From contig CM106586.1 in NCBI GenBank assembly GCA_048013815.1, positions 20,398,001-20,462,000 of the forward strand: DNA of 64,000 nucleotides. Reading direction: 5' to 3'. This DNA is from Setoptus koraiensis (taxonomy: Eukaryota > Arthropoda). The notes beneath the pieces are model-generated. The model was not told the DNA's origin. It saw nothing but the letters and a program-made list of their open reading frames with translations, and did not search any database. Numbering within the stretch: the stretch's first letter is position 1; the number at the start of each line of letters is the position of its first letter. Of this stretch, positions 13,101-23,320 are shown piece by piece. The position numbers were made by a program, and so were the translations under genes.

Positions 13101-14352
13101 CTTTCTCTCACTCTCGCATCTCAATCATCGAGTTCATAATCATATCAGCCAGTTATACAAACTAATGGCGTGATAAACGCCCGCTCTCTCTCTCTCTCCT
13201 CGCCATCAACGCAATCATTCGTTATTTCACGGGTATTGTGATTTCACATTTCAGGTCGACTTGTCGAGGCAAACACTAGTCCAATGCGCAAATCGGACAT
13301 TGTAGTCAAAAATGGAGTCATTCACATATTAGGTAGGTAGCGGCAAACAAATGCCCCATGTTGTCTGGGCAACATATAAACATATCAAGCGCATATAAAC
13401 ATATCAGACACATATCATCGCATCAAACACATATCAACTGTTGCGGATGAACGGTATCGCCGAGGCGCATCCGTAATCTGGCGCAATCCGACGCAATCCG
13501 GCGCAATCCGGCGCAATCTGGCGCGCCGAAACGCCGAGGCGCCCGGCTGTGGGTGAAACGGATGCCGTTCAAAGTGGCCAATCAACGTTGATTGATTGGC
13601 GCTATCATCATCGGTCATCTACTTAGCGTTGTCTGGTAGTCGCTAGTGGTCAGTGCAAGCAGTGGCCAGCTAAATCTTGTTGTATGCGATGTAGCGATCA
13701 ATCACTGCAACGCCAGCCAGCCAGCTAACTGGCATCACAAACAACAACAACAACAACAACGATTTTCTGGCAAGCAGCATCTAATGATGTTGCAACCGGC
13801 AACAGGAACAAGCTCCAATCAAAACGATTACAACAAAGGCTCGCGCGATACGACCCCTAGGGCTCTGTTTATGTAATTGTTGTCTGGGCAACAGCAAGCT
13901 TATTGCATAACTATCATAACTATACATATCTCGCGATAGTCGGCCATTGCGGCCGCTCAATTGTGTGTGAAAGTAAATCGTCGCTACTTTGTTGTTACAA
14001 TAATAAATGATCGATGATGATCTATCTGGAAAAACTATCACTTGTTTTGTGGGCATCATGATACTACTGATGCAATTGCGCCAATTGTTACACCAATCAA
14101 CCATAACAACAACAACAACAACAAACACACATGAATAGATAATCATGGATTAATTCGATCACATATCCGCACTATTTGCGCCGCTTCTGGCCACTTCCTT
14201 TAGCCGCTAACCAATAATCTGACCGAAACATCTATCACTTTGTGTTTGTATTTATTTGATCACTCAATTTAGATTGGTACCTATCTATCAGAGAAACTGA
14301 ATGGTGTGATCCGTTAACTAAATCCAAATCAATTGCAAAGAGGAAGAAATGA
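8025..14352 (+). CDS. FAS1 (fasciclin) domain protein, four exons, 5' end missing
   Basis: FAS1 domains occur in secreted or GPI-anchored adhesion proteins such as fasciclin-1, midline fasciclin and TGFBI. Proposed exons are 8025-8123, 12196-12321, 13255-13332 and 14273-14352. All junctions are GT...AG and all are phase 1. The joined product carries the FAS1 landmarks in order: H1 box DGPFTVFVPSNEAL, then LKEFLMYHVVNGSYF, where the split Glu codon restores the family LKE-x-L-x-YHVV motif, then RRLVEAN, then the H2 box KNGVIHILDWYL. Exon 1 starts at an acceptor inside an upstream open frame whose own sequence does not look like FAS1. At least one more exon must lie upstream, where I could not find it. 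Exon 4 is the least certain. It ends in a basic tail (IAKRKK) at TGA 14350, with no further FAS1 domain and no obvious GPI signal. Introns are large (about 4.1, 0.9 and 0.9 kb) and repeat-rich. Confidence 0.85.
9799..9877. repeat. 24 bp minisatellite, about 3 copies
   Basis: Unit close to GAGTTTGGATCCGAATTTGA plus four bases, degenerating into GAATTTGAATTC hexamers. As a multiple of three it reads Glu-Phe on one strand and Ser-Asn/Asp on the other. Confidence 0.8.
10081..10141. repeat. (TG)n microsatellite
   Basis: About 28 uninterrupted TG dinucleotides within the first FAS1 intron. Confidence 0.95.
10198..10231. repeat. Perfect inverted repeat, 15 bp arms, 4 bp loop
   Basis: The arms are TGTCAGATTAATGTC and GACATTAATCTGACA, separated by AGAC. 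It lies in the FAS1 intron among many CTGTCAG words. It could form a stem-loop in RNA or a cruciform in DNA. Confidence 0.9.
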
Positions 14353-15098
14353 GCTTTTAAATTGTATAACATATTGATATTGCATACATATTGCATAACT
14401 AAAGGCTACAAAACTAAATTTCATCAGGGAAATGAGAGTGAAGTGATATTGCCATCATCTCTTATACGCAAACAACAAACAACAACAATTGTAATTGTAA
14501 TCGTAATTGTAATTGTATTGTTTATAAATTGTGTATCTATTATAACATGGTGGCCACATACAATAATAATAAAGACTTTTTCTGGTTAGCTAACAAATAC
14601 AACAACAACAACAACAACAAACGAATTACTACAAATAATACACATCATAATCATCATCTCGTATTGTGGCCTCATTAGCACTGTCAAATAAATCCAACAA
14701 AAACACACAACCAACTGTATTCGTTACACCGTTAGACAAACAACAAAAAATACCAACAATCATAACATATTATCTTCTATGTACCATACAAAACAAATTA
14801 TATCAGAGACTCTTATGTTGGTGACTTATGTCACACACCGACAACAGCGGCGATAAACACAAATCGATCAATCCAATCAATTTAATTATATATTGTATTG
14901 CCTACATGTAGTTGGTGTTGCCAAACGCATTTAATAGAAGAAAGTTACTTCCAGGTTCCATCAATTTCATGTTGATTGCACCGACCCCTTTAGGAAGAGA
15001 ATGATTACTCTGAATAGTATAAAGAGAACAAATGTGTTTGTTGTAATGTAAAATACTAATATATATGACACACTATTATATATATATATATACTCATA

Positions 15099-15134
<36 letters not shown>

Positions 15135-15611
15135 ATAATAAAGCGATAATTTGTATTTTTTTTATAAGACATTCTATCAACATGTTCGATGGGCCCACTC
15201 AATTTCCGCTATCCTATTCTCAATACATTGATGAACAGAACTCCGACTCGAACGATCCTCTGGCGACGATTTGTTGACGTTTCAGCCAGTGATAATAGGC
15301 CAGTATGGATTAGAGCATGGGTTTCCAAATAAACAGAATGTATTGCAAATTTTGCAAAATCCGAACTACGACCAATTTCATTTATTGTAGGCCGGCCGGA
15401 TCTCGCCGTCTGATAACTAAACTAAATGCATCAAACTTGTGTATGATTGTGCGATACATTTAATCAGCTATACATGGGAGTATGGTTTTGTCTTAATAAT
15501 TCATTGTATATTATCATCCTCTAGGTTGACAAGGGAATTTACATTGTTCGCCTCTTTTTAGCAAGCCTTCAAACAGTTGTGTGTATGTGTGTAGTATGTA
15601 CAATAATTTAA
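14353..15611. other. AT-rich intergenic region between FAS1 gene and UBE2W
   Basis: AT-rich, with a (TA)n/TATATA tract at about 15058-15132. A reverse-strand AATAAA (TTTATT on the + strand at 15381-15386) lies about 225 bp past the UBE2W stop and could be its poly(A) signal. An open stretch from an acceptor-like site at 15169 to a TAA near 15333 (+) was considered as an alternative last FAS1 exon and not preferred. Confidence 0.55.
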
Positions 15612-16371
15612 CTATACGGAATCATCATGGTACCACCATTTAGTCTTCTTTGGGTTTTTAGAGCATGTTCTCACATATAAAGCATTATCCGGAGGGCGCC
15701 TTTTCTCCCTACAGGAGCTTAGCATTGATACTATTGATAGACAAACAGATTGGACACTTAAGGCTGGTGACCAATCCTCAGTCAGAATAGATAAACAAAT
15801 ATGTCCGTTGCTGTAGACATGGGGATGCACAGGTATATTTGGGCCAATGAATGTAACTTCTGGCGATTCAAACGGATAACCAGGACTGAATATAAATTGT
15901 AATTGAAAATGTTCTCCATCATAAAGTGACTCCTCGGCGCCATCGAGATCTACAATCCATCTGGATGAGAGCAATAAGGGGATAAAGCGAATACAATAAG
16001 CAAATTAGTGACAATGAAGACAGTGAATCATGTGTCAGTTGACAGTGGGTGAGATGTCATGTGTGGTCATCTAGACCATGTTGGTTGCTTAAATATACTA
16101 ACTGCGTAAGATTATTGTGAACATTATTAAAATTAACTTTGACGCCGGGTGGTGAGTCTTTCTGTATGGCTAGTAACTCTTTTTGTAGGCGCCTCTGTTG
16201 TTGTTGTGGATTAAATTTGTGTTTTGTTGTGATTATTTATGGATTAAGAAAAGTCACATGTGTTGTCTATGTCTCAAGATTTTATTTGTTTGAATAGTAA
16301 TGGTTGCGGATAGGTGGATAGTGCACAAAAAACAATAAAATAAGAAGCCGTCTACTGACCTGCATTGCCAT
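15612..16371 (-). CDS. UBE2W: Ubiquitin-conjugating enzyme E2 W
   Basis: UBE2W is the E2 that attaches ubiquitin to the N-terminal amino group of substrates, working with RING ligases such as CHIP. Exons on the - strand are 16360-16371 (MAMQ), 16103-16194 (RRLQKELLAIQKDSPPG onward) and 15612-15960. Splicing joins CA|A to complete Gln before WIVDLDG. The product is 150 residues, against 151 in human. It shows the family's unusual HPH in place of HPN, the catalytic Cys in NGHICLSI, and the W-specific tail ending NPKKTKWWYHDDSV. Start choice rests on the vertebrate protein also beginning with a very short coding exon (MASMQ) in front of the RLQKELLALQ helix. All introns are under 170 bp. Identification is very firm. 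Confidence 0.96.
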
Positions 16372-18244
16372 AGTGATCACAGGGTGTCTCAATGTTTGTT
16401 TGTGACAGGTTAAATACTGGTTCTATGTATAATGTGTGATAATATTTTGTAATTATCCCAATATATTATAATAATAATAGTAATAATAATACATAATAAT
16501 TATAATCTATATACAGGGCGCACTAATTGATGCAATTGGTCCCATAATGGCCCTATGGAATTAGCCTAGATTGGTTTGTGTGCATGACAAGAAAGAGTGC
16601 GCACATAATTTTCATTGGGCATTACACACACTCTACTGTTTATACCTATACTCTGACACTCTGTTCAACACAGTCTGCTGAGAGAGCCTAGCCAATTCTG
16701 TGCCGTGAACTGTGCCCGGACTGTTTTTTAAAAAGCGATTTCCCATGGTAGTTGCATGCTACAAAAATTCATGAATAGTACCACTGGTGGATATTTTGTG
16801 AATAATTTTGCGATGCCAAGCGTCTGTGCGTCAGCAATATCGATGTGCAACACAAACCCATACTCATGAACGGCCAGTTAGGCTAGCTGTGCGCTGCACA
16901 GAATTTGCCTAAAATATCCATTTAGCAGCAGCAGAGCCAGCAGCTCTCTATGTGTGTGGTGTCTTGCCATCTGGTTGTTTTGATGGCGTCACTTTTAAAA
17001 AACTGTCCAGCTTGCAACGACAAGACCAGGTAAACTGTTGTTGGGCCGCTACTCTTGCTAATGATATAAATCTCACAAATGTCGAGTGGCAATAATCATA
17101 GAGCTCTGATTGTTCGTGCTCATTAGTGTAGCCGCGAGATTACAGTGTAATCGTTGCACTGTGTTGTCGTTGTCGTTGTTGTTGCTATTGCTGATGTTGT
17201 TGTTGTTTTGTTGCGTGCTCGCTAGGTTCGCCGGGGCTTTCGCTGGGCGAGCAGGCAAACAAGAAAACAACATCAAACCATCAGACAGGATAAAAGTTTG
17301 CCGAAACGTGCCGTATTTGCGCCCCAATTTGTCGGTGAGCCAGTGGGTCGACCCAGTCGCTATTTACACGCTATACAATATGTAGCATAACTACTAGTTT
17401 ATACTAACTGGCTGGCTCATCGCTAGTTCAGCAGACAACTGCCAAACTGTGTGTAAACTCCCGATTCTGCTGCGTCGTCTGTGTGCGTGTGAGCGAGAGT
17501 GTGTGTGTGTGTGCGTGTGTTGTGTGTGTGTGTGTTGTGAGTGTGTTGTGTGTGTGTCGTGAGTGTGCTGTGTGTGTGTGTGTCTGTGTTGTGAGTGTGT
17601 TGTGAGTGTGTGTGTGTGTGTTGTGTGTGTGTGTTGTGTGTGTGTGTTGTGAGTGTGTGTTGTGAGTGTGTTGTGTGTGTGTGTGCGTTGGCGAATCAGC
17701 CAGGCTCCTGTTGCTAAATCTTGTCGCTCCAAATCCAATGTGAAAGCGAGCAAGCATGCGTGCGTGTGCGCGTATCGTTGGCTCTGCTGCCGTTGTTTAG
17801 ATGCGAACATTATGCATTACTAATGCAGCATTAGTGTGTGTGTGTGTGTGTATCCCACGGCACAACAACATTCATGTCGTGAGTGTGTGTGTGTGTGTGT
17901 GTGTGCGTGAGTGTGTGTGTGTGTGTGCGTTAGGCCCGCTAATATCAATAGTGCTGGCAACACTTTGGCGTAGTATCGGGGTGTGTGTGTGTGTGTGTGC
18001 GCGCAACTCATTTCTTTTCCCAAGGCAACCAATCCTCCACTATGTGAGTGTGTGTGTCTTTCCGTGCGTGTGTGTGTGTGTGGACGGATTTGCCTACGTT
18101 GTTTTGCGCTGTGTGTGTGTGTGTGTGTGTGCGCCTGCGAGCGAGTTTGTTTTGCGCTGTGTGTGTGTGTCTGTGTGTTTGCCCGTCTGTCTGTGGCATC
18201 TATGTGTGTGAGTGTGTCTGTGTGTCTGTGCCATTATTGTGAGT

Positions 18245-18281
<37 letters not shown>

Positions 18282-18974
18282 TGTGAGTGTGAGTGTGAGT
18301 GTGAGTGTGAGTGTGAGTGTGTGTGTGTGTGTGTGCGTGTTTGTGTAGAAGTTTTCATACACTACACACACACACACACACACACTCACAACCAACGTTC
18401 AGTGTACTAAGTAAGTTACTGATATACATTAGAGAGAGAGAGAGAGAGAGAGACGCACCATTCTATTGTTGTTGGTTGAATTTGAAACATTATCATTATT
18501 AACTATTATTATTAATATTATTTATCAGCGAGCATTTTTAATTAATTAACAAACACTAACCAGGAGGCAAATTTTGCGAGCAACAGCGAGATAAAACTTT
18601 GGGCCAAAAGCGAGCCAAATCTTACAGCACAAGGCCATTTGCGAAAACGTCCAAACTGAGGCTATCACAGACTGGAACAGCCAAACGCAAGACACCGCGA
18701 TTTATATTTCGAACGGGCAACCCTCATCACAGAGCCGTCTGAATGAACTAAACGAAAATAGACATTTGTTGAGCTAACTCTCATTGTCTACAATTATATC
18801 ACCTATTATCTAATTGCCAGATGATAGTGGACCATCGCTACTGTATTAATGCTAGTTCGAAACAAAAACCAAATCACACCCACAGGATAGAAGAAGCAGA
18901 ATTTATTCCCAGTTAACCAATCCCGATTCACTGCATCACAATTGGCCAGTTAAATCATAACAACAACAATCAAT
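16372..18974. other. Intergenic region with TG-rich tracts
   Basis: The first kilobase is AT-rich and unremarkable. About 17497-18345 is a strongly TG-biased stretch, listed separately. An (AG)n run follows at 18430-18452. The last 400 bp before the repeat-protein ATG at 18975 are AT-rich and probably 5' UTR or promoter. Open frames over the TG tracts encode only Cys-Val or Thr-His repeats. Confidence 0.6.
17497..18345. repeat. Interrupted (TG)n and GAGTGT repeat cluster
   Basis: Nearly 850 bp made of TG runs broken by TTGTGAGTGTGT, GTGAG and short unique spacers. Blocks lie at about 17497-17690, 17835-17930, 17980-18000, 18046-18085, 18110-18175 and 18200-18345. The unique spacers are short (20-60 bp), and some recur as TTTTGCGCTGTGTGTG. 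It ends with regular GTGAGTGTGAGTGT hexamers and is followed by the complementary CA run at 18363-18386. Confidence 0.9.
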
Positions 18975-20540
18975 ATGAACACACGGCGACGAAATAACAA
19001 CAACAACAACAACAATGATATTGCTACAATTAATAACGCGCCACTTGCCATTGCTGCTAATGCTGCTGGCGCTACAGCTACAGCCGGCTACAGCCTTAGG
19101 TCTCAACCCGTTGTGAACACAATTGCCGCCGTTGTTGCTCAGCCGGCAAAAGCAACAACAACACGAGCTAGACAGCCCAGACAGGCGACAAGCGCCACTA
19201 AAAAAGCAGCCAGTGCCAGGAGTGCAGCCCAACAAACGGCAACAACCAATGTCGTCAACAACAACAACAACAACCACGATACAACTGGTACTAATGGGCC
19301 AACCACCGTTACCATGAGGACCATCAATAGATCCCAAATGAATATCGATAATATTGCTACCATGTCCACTGATAATATGTCTTCTACCCATAACCATCAC
19401 GCCACAACGGCCAACTACTACGCACAAGCCAATAATGGTGTGGATAGGATTCATCAGGTTTATTCAAATTTCTCATTGAATCAAATTGGTATTCATCACG
19501 GCAACAGTAACAACAATTCAGTAGCTAATAACTATCAGCACCCCATCAATCAGCATCAGCTTCAATTCCAGCACCAACCCCAGACAGCGCATCATCAACA
19601 GAGTCAAATTCATCAAAACAGACAACAAACACCATTATACACCACTATGCCACATATACAAAATATTGCTGACCACCTAAAACCATATGTTAATTGTATG
19701 ATGCCTAATGGCAAACCAAATGAGAATGGTCAACAGGCCACTGTCATGCTACAAGTGCCAATACAATTGGGCCACACTATTGACGCCGCTGGAACTCATC
19801 AGCTGTCTATTCCTAGTGAGATGCTGCCAGCAATAGTTATGCCCACAGCCAATCAACAAGCCATGGTTGTGCCACTCGCCACTCAACAACCCTGTCAAGT
19901 TTCAGCAACTAGCTCAAATATAACCAGTGGAAATGTTTTAAATGGTAACAGTACAAACAATAATAATCATTTAGATAGTTATCACTTATCTTCGCCATCC
20001 TCAATTAGATCTAGCCAATCTAATGCAAGTGGCAATAGTAAGTCAAATTTGGATTGGCTCAGCAGAAAAGAGAGACAGGCTGAAATGTCTAGAATGCGCC
20101 GCCAGGATCCAGAATATCGCAAACGTGAGGCCGAAAGGAGAAGAGCGCGAGAAAGTGATCCGGAATGGCTGGCGAGAAAGGCTGAATTGATGCGATTGAA
20201 ACGCGCCGATCCCGACTACAAGGCACACCAGGCCGCTCTTAGGAGAGCGAGAGAAAGCGATCCAGATAGACTAGCTAAACGAGCCGAACAAATGCGCCTG
20301 AAACGAGCAGATCCTGCTTATAGGGCTCATCAAGCAGAAATGCGCCGACGAAGGCGTCTAGATCCGGAATATTTGGAACGAGAAAGACTTAGAAGACAAG
20401 AATTGCGACTAGCAAGACAGTTAAACTCCTTGAATAATGGTAACAATGGATCTAATATTTCCTATGATGACGATGACGATTCCATTGATTTGTCAGCGTT
20501 TGCACCTTTGGTTGATTTTAGAGTAGAGGAGGATAGTTGA
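18975..20540 (+). CDS. Intronless protein with six basic 17-residue repeats
   Basis: Predicted protein of 521 residues, function unknown. Residues 1-365 are low-complexity, rich in Asn, Gln, His, Thr and Ala, with a basic start (MNTRRR). Residues 371-472 (20085-20390) hold six tandem 17-residue units with the core R-x-x-DP-[ED]-[YW]. Units alternate between a RARESDPEW type and an LKRADPDYKAHQ type, so the true repeat is a 34-residue pair. The tail is acidic (a run of five Asp, then DSIDLSAFAPLVDF). The repeats look like charged helices and are reminiscent of the STPR repeats of FMBP-1-type DNA-binding proteins and of the DPEYR arrays in some Helitron-associated proteins. Both comparisons are from memory; the unit length differs from STPR (23). 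A nuclear DNA-binding role is inferred. No helicase or transposase sequence flanks it. Confidence 0.7.
   Translation: MNTRRRNNNNNNNNDIATINNAPLAIAANAAGATATAGYSLRSQPVVNTIAAVVAQPAKATTTRARQPRQATSATKKAASARSAAQQTATTNVVNNNNNNHDTTGTNGPTTVTMRTINRSQMNIDNIATMSTDNMSSTHNHHATTANYYAQANNGVDRIHQVYSNFSLNQIGIHHGNSNNNSVANNYQHPINQHQLQFQHQPQTAHHQQSQIHQNRQQTPLYTTMPHIQNIADHLKPYVNCMMPNGKPNENGQQATVMLQVPIQLGHTIDAAGTHQLSIPSEMLPAIVMPTANQQAMVVPLATQQPCQVSATSSNITSGNVLNGNSTNNNNHLDSYHLSSPSSIRSSQSNASGNSKSNLDWLSRKERQAEMSRMRRQDPEYRKREAERRRARESDPEWLARKAELMRLKRADPDYKAHQAALRRARESDPDRLAKRAEQMRLKRADPAYRAHQAEMRRRRRLDPEYLERERLRRQELRLARQLNSLNNGNNGSNISYDDDDDSIDLSAFAPLVDFRVEEDS
20085..20390 (+). repeat. 51 bp (17-codon) coding repeat, six units
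   Basis: Internal repeat of the preceding gene. Units two and four are most alike, as are three and five, which implies expansion of a 102 bp (34-residue) pair. DNA identity between units is lower than protein identity, so the array is not very recent. Confidence 0.85.
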
Positions 20541-20863
20541 TATTTGTCATCACACATCTAATTGGGATTGATGAATGATTGAAAGCACTACTATACATAG
20601 AGTAGTTACACACAACAATATGAACAAGAGGAAAATGAGTACATGTGATTGGATCTATCTAGTTGACTTCGACGACTACTGACTGATCTCATGTCATCTT
20701 TGTAGTTAACAAATAGCCACCAAATTCTTGGATGATTGTACATACAAACATACACATGTTATCATTGAATGGTATCACTCATAGTATGAGAATCCAAGAA
20801 TCTAAGAATTATTAAACTGTCGATGAGATAATAACATATAGAGAGACCAGTTTGATTCAAAAT

Positions 20864-20869
20864 TTTATT
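20864..20869 (-). terminator. Poly(A) signal AATAAA of the 148-residue secreted-protein gene
   Basis: Reverse-strand AATAAA about 55 bp past the stop codon at 20923. Confidence 0.6.
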
Positions 20870-20922
20870 CAGCCGTGAAAATGTTGTTCTACTTTTGCTC
20901 GACTCGCTGGGAGTGTTCATTG

Positions 20923-21369
20923 CTAGAAATTGAGATCTTCTTCGTTTTCCTCTGACAGCAGAATAGGTGGCGGTATTTGATCGTATTGAGCCCTTGTTGT
21001 TGTTGTAGACGATGACTTCCATACCTCATTGACAAGCTCGTAAGGAGAGACCTGGTTAATGTCCACTGACTTGGCATTAATGAGTTTCGGGTCCATAATT
21101 TGAATGAATTCCGGCGGCAACGAACTAGCGCCCACCAAGGTGGGCTCATAGAGCTTCATTTGATCTGGACGAACCAAGTTGTTGGTGTTAGATTGGTTTT
21201 GGTTGGCTTTCATGTGTGCCATGAATATTGATTGATGACCACTTTTGCTGCTGAGGTCTATGTATTTGCCAAATATAGCGCTTGTGCATGCCTTATCAGT
21301 GTATTGTACAACTAACAAAATTATCAAACTGATTAAATTTGTGACGACTTGACGCTGGGTGACGAACAT
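20923..21369 (-). CDS. Predicted secreted protein, 148 residues, unknown function
   Basis: Single-exon gene. The N-terminus has a polar start (MFVTQRQVV) and a hydrophobic core (LISLIILLVV), consistent with a signal peptide cleaved near the ACTSA segment. The mature part is hydrophilic, with one Cys, an NQNQSNTNN stretch with a potential N-glycosylation site, and an acidic C-terminus (LLSEENEEDLNF). There are no dibasic cleavage sites arranged as in neuropeptide precursors. A TATA-like element lies at 21515-21523 about 150 bp upstream, and a poly(A) signal lies about 55 bp past the stop. These flanks are the main support that this is a real gene. I recognise no family; an extracellular or cuticle-associated role is possible. 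Confidence 0.6.
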   Translation of the reverse strand: MFVTQRQVVTNLISLIILLVVQYTDKACTSAIFGKYIDLSSKSGHQSIFMAHMKANQNQSNTNNLVRPDQMKLYEPTLVGASSLPPEFIQIMDPKLINAKSVDINQVSPYELVNEVWKSSSTTTTRAQYDQIPPPILLSEENEEDLNF

Positions 21370-21514
21370 TATGATGACTTCAAGAGAATAAATTATCTAA
21401 ATGAGGGAAATATTACTAAAGTTACAGTGCATATCGTTGTTGCATGGTTTCAGCAAACATTAGCAGCGATGAGAACAAAGTTGCAAATAAAGTTGTAATG
21501 GACTCATTCGACCG

Positions 21515-21523
21515 CTTTATATA
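21515..21523 (-). promoter_or_regulatory. TATA-like element of the 148-residue secreted-protein gene
   Basis: Reverse-strand TATATAAAG, about 145 bp upstream of the ATG at 21369. The spacing allows a start near 21490 and a 5' UTR of about 120 bp. Confidence 0.55.
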
Positions 21524-21876
21524 TTGTCAGAGTTATATATTGTCAAGTTATGTATTGTCAAAGTTGCGTAAGAGCGTTGGTAACGGTGCCAGCATCAGTC
21601 ATGGCAGCGGTCAGCTTGGCTAGCTAGGAATTTTAGCGGAAAGAGAAAGAATCTTGGCACTTCTTGATCGCTGGTCATCAACAGTTGGCCTAAGGCCATG
21701 AGTTAGCCAAAAGCATTGAAAGATTATCGAGTATCAGGGATGATTCCGTTTGTTGTTGTCACTATGGTAATAACTAGCAACTTCCCGATGTTATGTAAGC
21801 AATGTGTCTCAATGTTGCCACTTGTTGTTTTGTTGCGAGTGTGTGTGACAGTTTAATAAAAGGTTCGCTGAGACAA

Positions 21877-22014
21877 ATGGAAGCCAAGATGGACGAAGAC
21901 AATTTGCTTGGACGGCGTCCAATTTTTGAACTGGACATTCTCAGAAAAGCCAAAACAGCAGACAAGAAGGCAGCGATTGGTCCTAGACAAAAAGGTCAAT
22001 CATTTATTATGTAA
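21877..22014 (+). CDS. Candidate small ORF, 45 residues
   Basis: ATG to TAA encodes a charged peptide beginning MEAKMDEDNLLGRRPIFELD and ending in a Lys-rich stretch and SFIM. It looks less random than its surroundings and has a plausible acceptor (TGTGACAG at 21844-21851) upstream, so it could be a small gene or a last exon. No family is recognised and no flanking exon was identified. Confidence 0.25.
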   Translation: MEAKMDEDNLLGRRPIFELDILRKAKTADKKAAIGPRQKGQSFIM

Positions 22015-22058
22015 CAAGACAACACACACATAGTAATCAAGCTCACACATCGAGTCTC

Positions 22059-22221
22059 TCTCTCTCTCTCTCTCTCTCTCTGTTAGTTAGCCATTTATCG
22101 ATTGGGTCAGATTTTTCACAAGAAGTACAGTAACAAGAGGACGCAAAACAATGCTGTCACGCAGCTATGTATCAATTGATGTTATGTGTCGTCGCTGTCA
22201 TCAGCATCACACCAATAGACG

Positions 22222-22267
<46 letters not shown>
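22059..22267. repeat. (CT)n and (GA)n runs 140 bp apart in inverted orientation
   Basis: A (TC)n run at about 22059-22081 and a longer (GA)n run at about 22224-22267. They are mutually complementary and could pair as a stem. Confidence 0.85.
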
Positions 22268-22270
<3 letters not shown>

Positions 22271-23320
22271 AGAGATGACCTCTTGATAATGAAAAAGGAA
22301 CAAAACAAATAATTGAAACAATTCGTTGTAATTCAGTGTCATTTGTGTTTTGATTCAAGTTGTGCACATTAGCAAATTTAGCCTTTATTAGACAATCGAT
22401 GATTGTTGTTTGATGATGCAACAGACTAATCAACTAATTGTAGTGTCTAGATAGTGTGTGTTATGGCCTCATTGTATCATCTAATTAGAACATGTTACAA
22501 GCAAATAGATACGCTATTTCATTCAGATGCGTTCATCAGTACGTTGTAACACAATACAGTACTTTTGTCTGGTTGGGGTAATATTGGAGTAATCAGCAAT
22601 TAGGAATATCTGGCTTGTGAGTGTGTAGGTTGGTGGTCTTCAGTGGAGGTAGTTGGGCAGCTTTTTGGGGCAATCCTGATAATGTTGATAAACTTTTTAT
22701 GGCATGATTCATTTGTGTGTAGAGAGAGAGAGGACAGAATGATGTTTGGATGACGAAAGAATGGCTTTAGGAACTCGAATAAACTCACACTACTAATGCA
22801 TGCTTAGTGGATTCGTGGGCAATTGATCGGTTCTTTCGAGGGCAATTGTGCAATACTATTTGAAGGATCACAGCACAGTAGTGGGCAATTTAAAATGTAC
22901 AAATCCATCCATTCAGTTTGCATGATCTTATTGTTGCTTGCAGGCGACAACAGTTGGTCGTCTATCCAGATTTAGAAGGGCGCATCTTTGATTTGATTTG
23001 ATTTGATTGAGTGTGCTGCTGATTATGATGATTAGAGCCGAAAGCACATGCTGCATGACACAACTACTAACTAATAAATGAGTAGTTACATAATTAATTG
23101 ACTAATAAGCTCAATGTGCCTTAACTAACCATTGCGCGTGAACATGGTGATTCAGGGCTGTCTGCTTCATTCTTTTTTGTTCGCCCCATCGAATGCGTCG
23201 TGCATCAAATAAATAATTAATAAATAGATAAATATATAAATATTTGTATGTAGGCTGTTGTGATTGTAGTCAGCTACTGATGGCATCTGTAACAATGATA
23301 ATAGTGTTGCTGCAAATCTA
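22268..23320. other. AT-rich intergenic, no gene seen
   Basis: Apart from short AT repeats and scattered open frames under 100 codons with no recognisable content, I see nothing here. Confidence 0.5.

Noticed and set aside
17394..17810. Thr/His-rich frame on the - strand
   Set aside because: Pure translation of the (TG)n/(CA)n tract.
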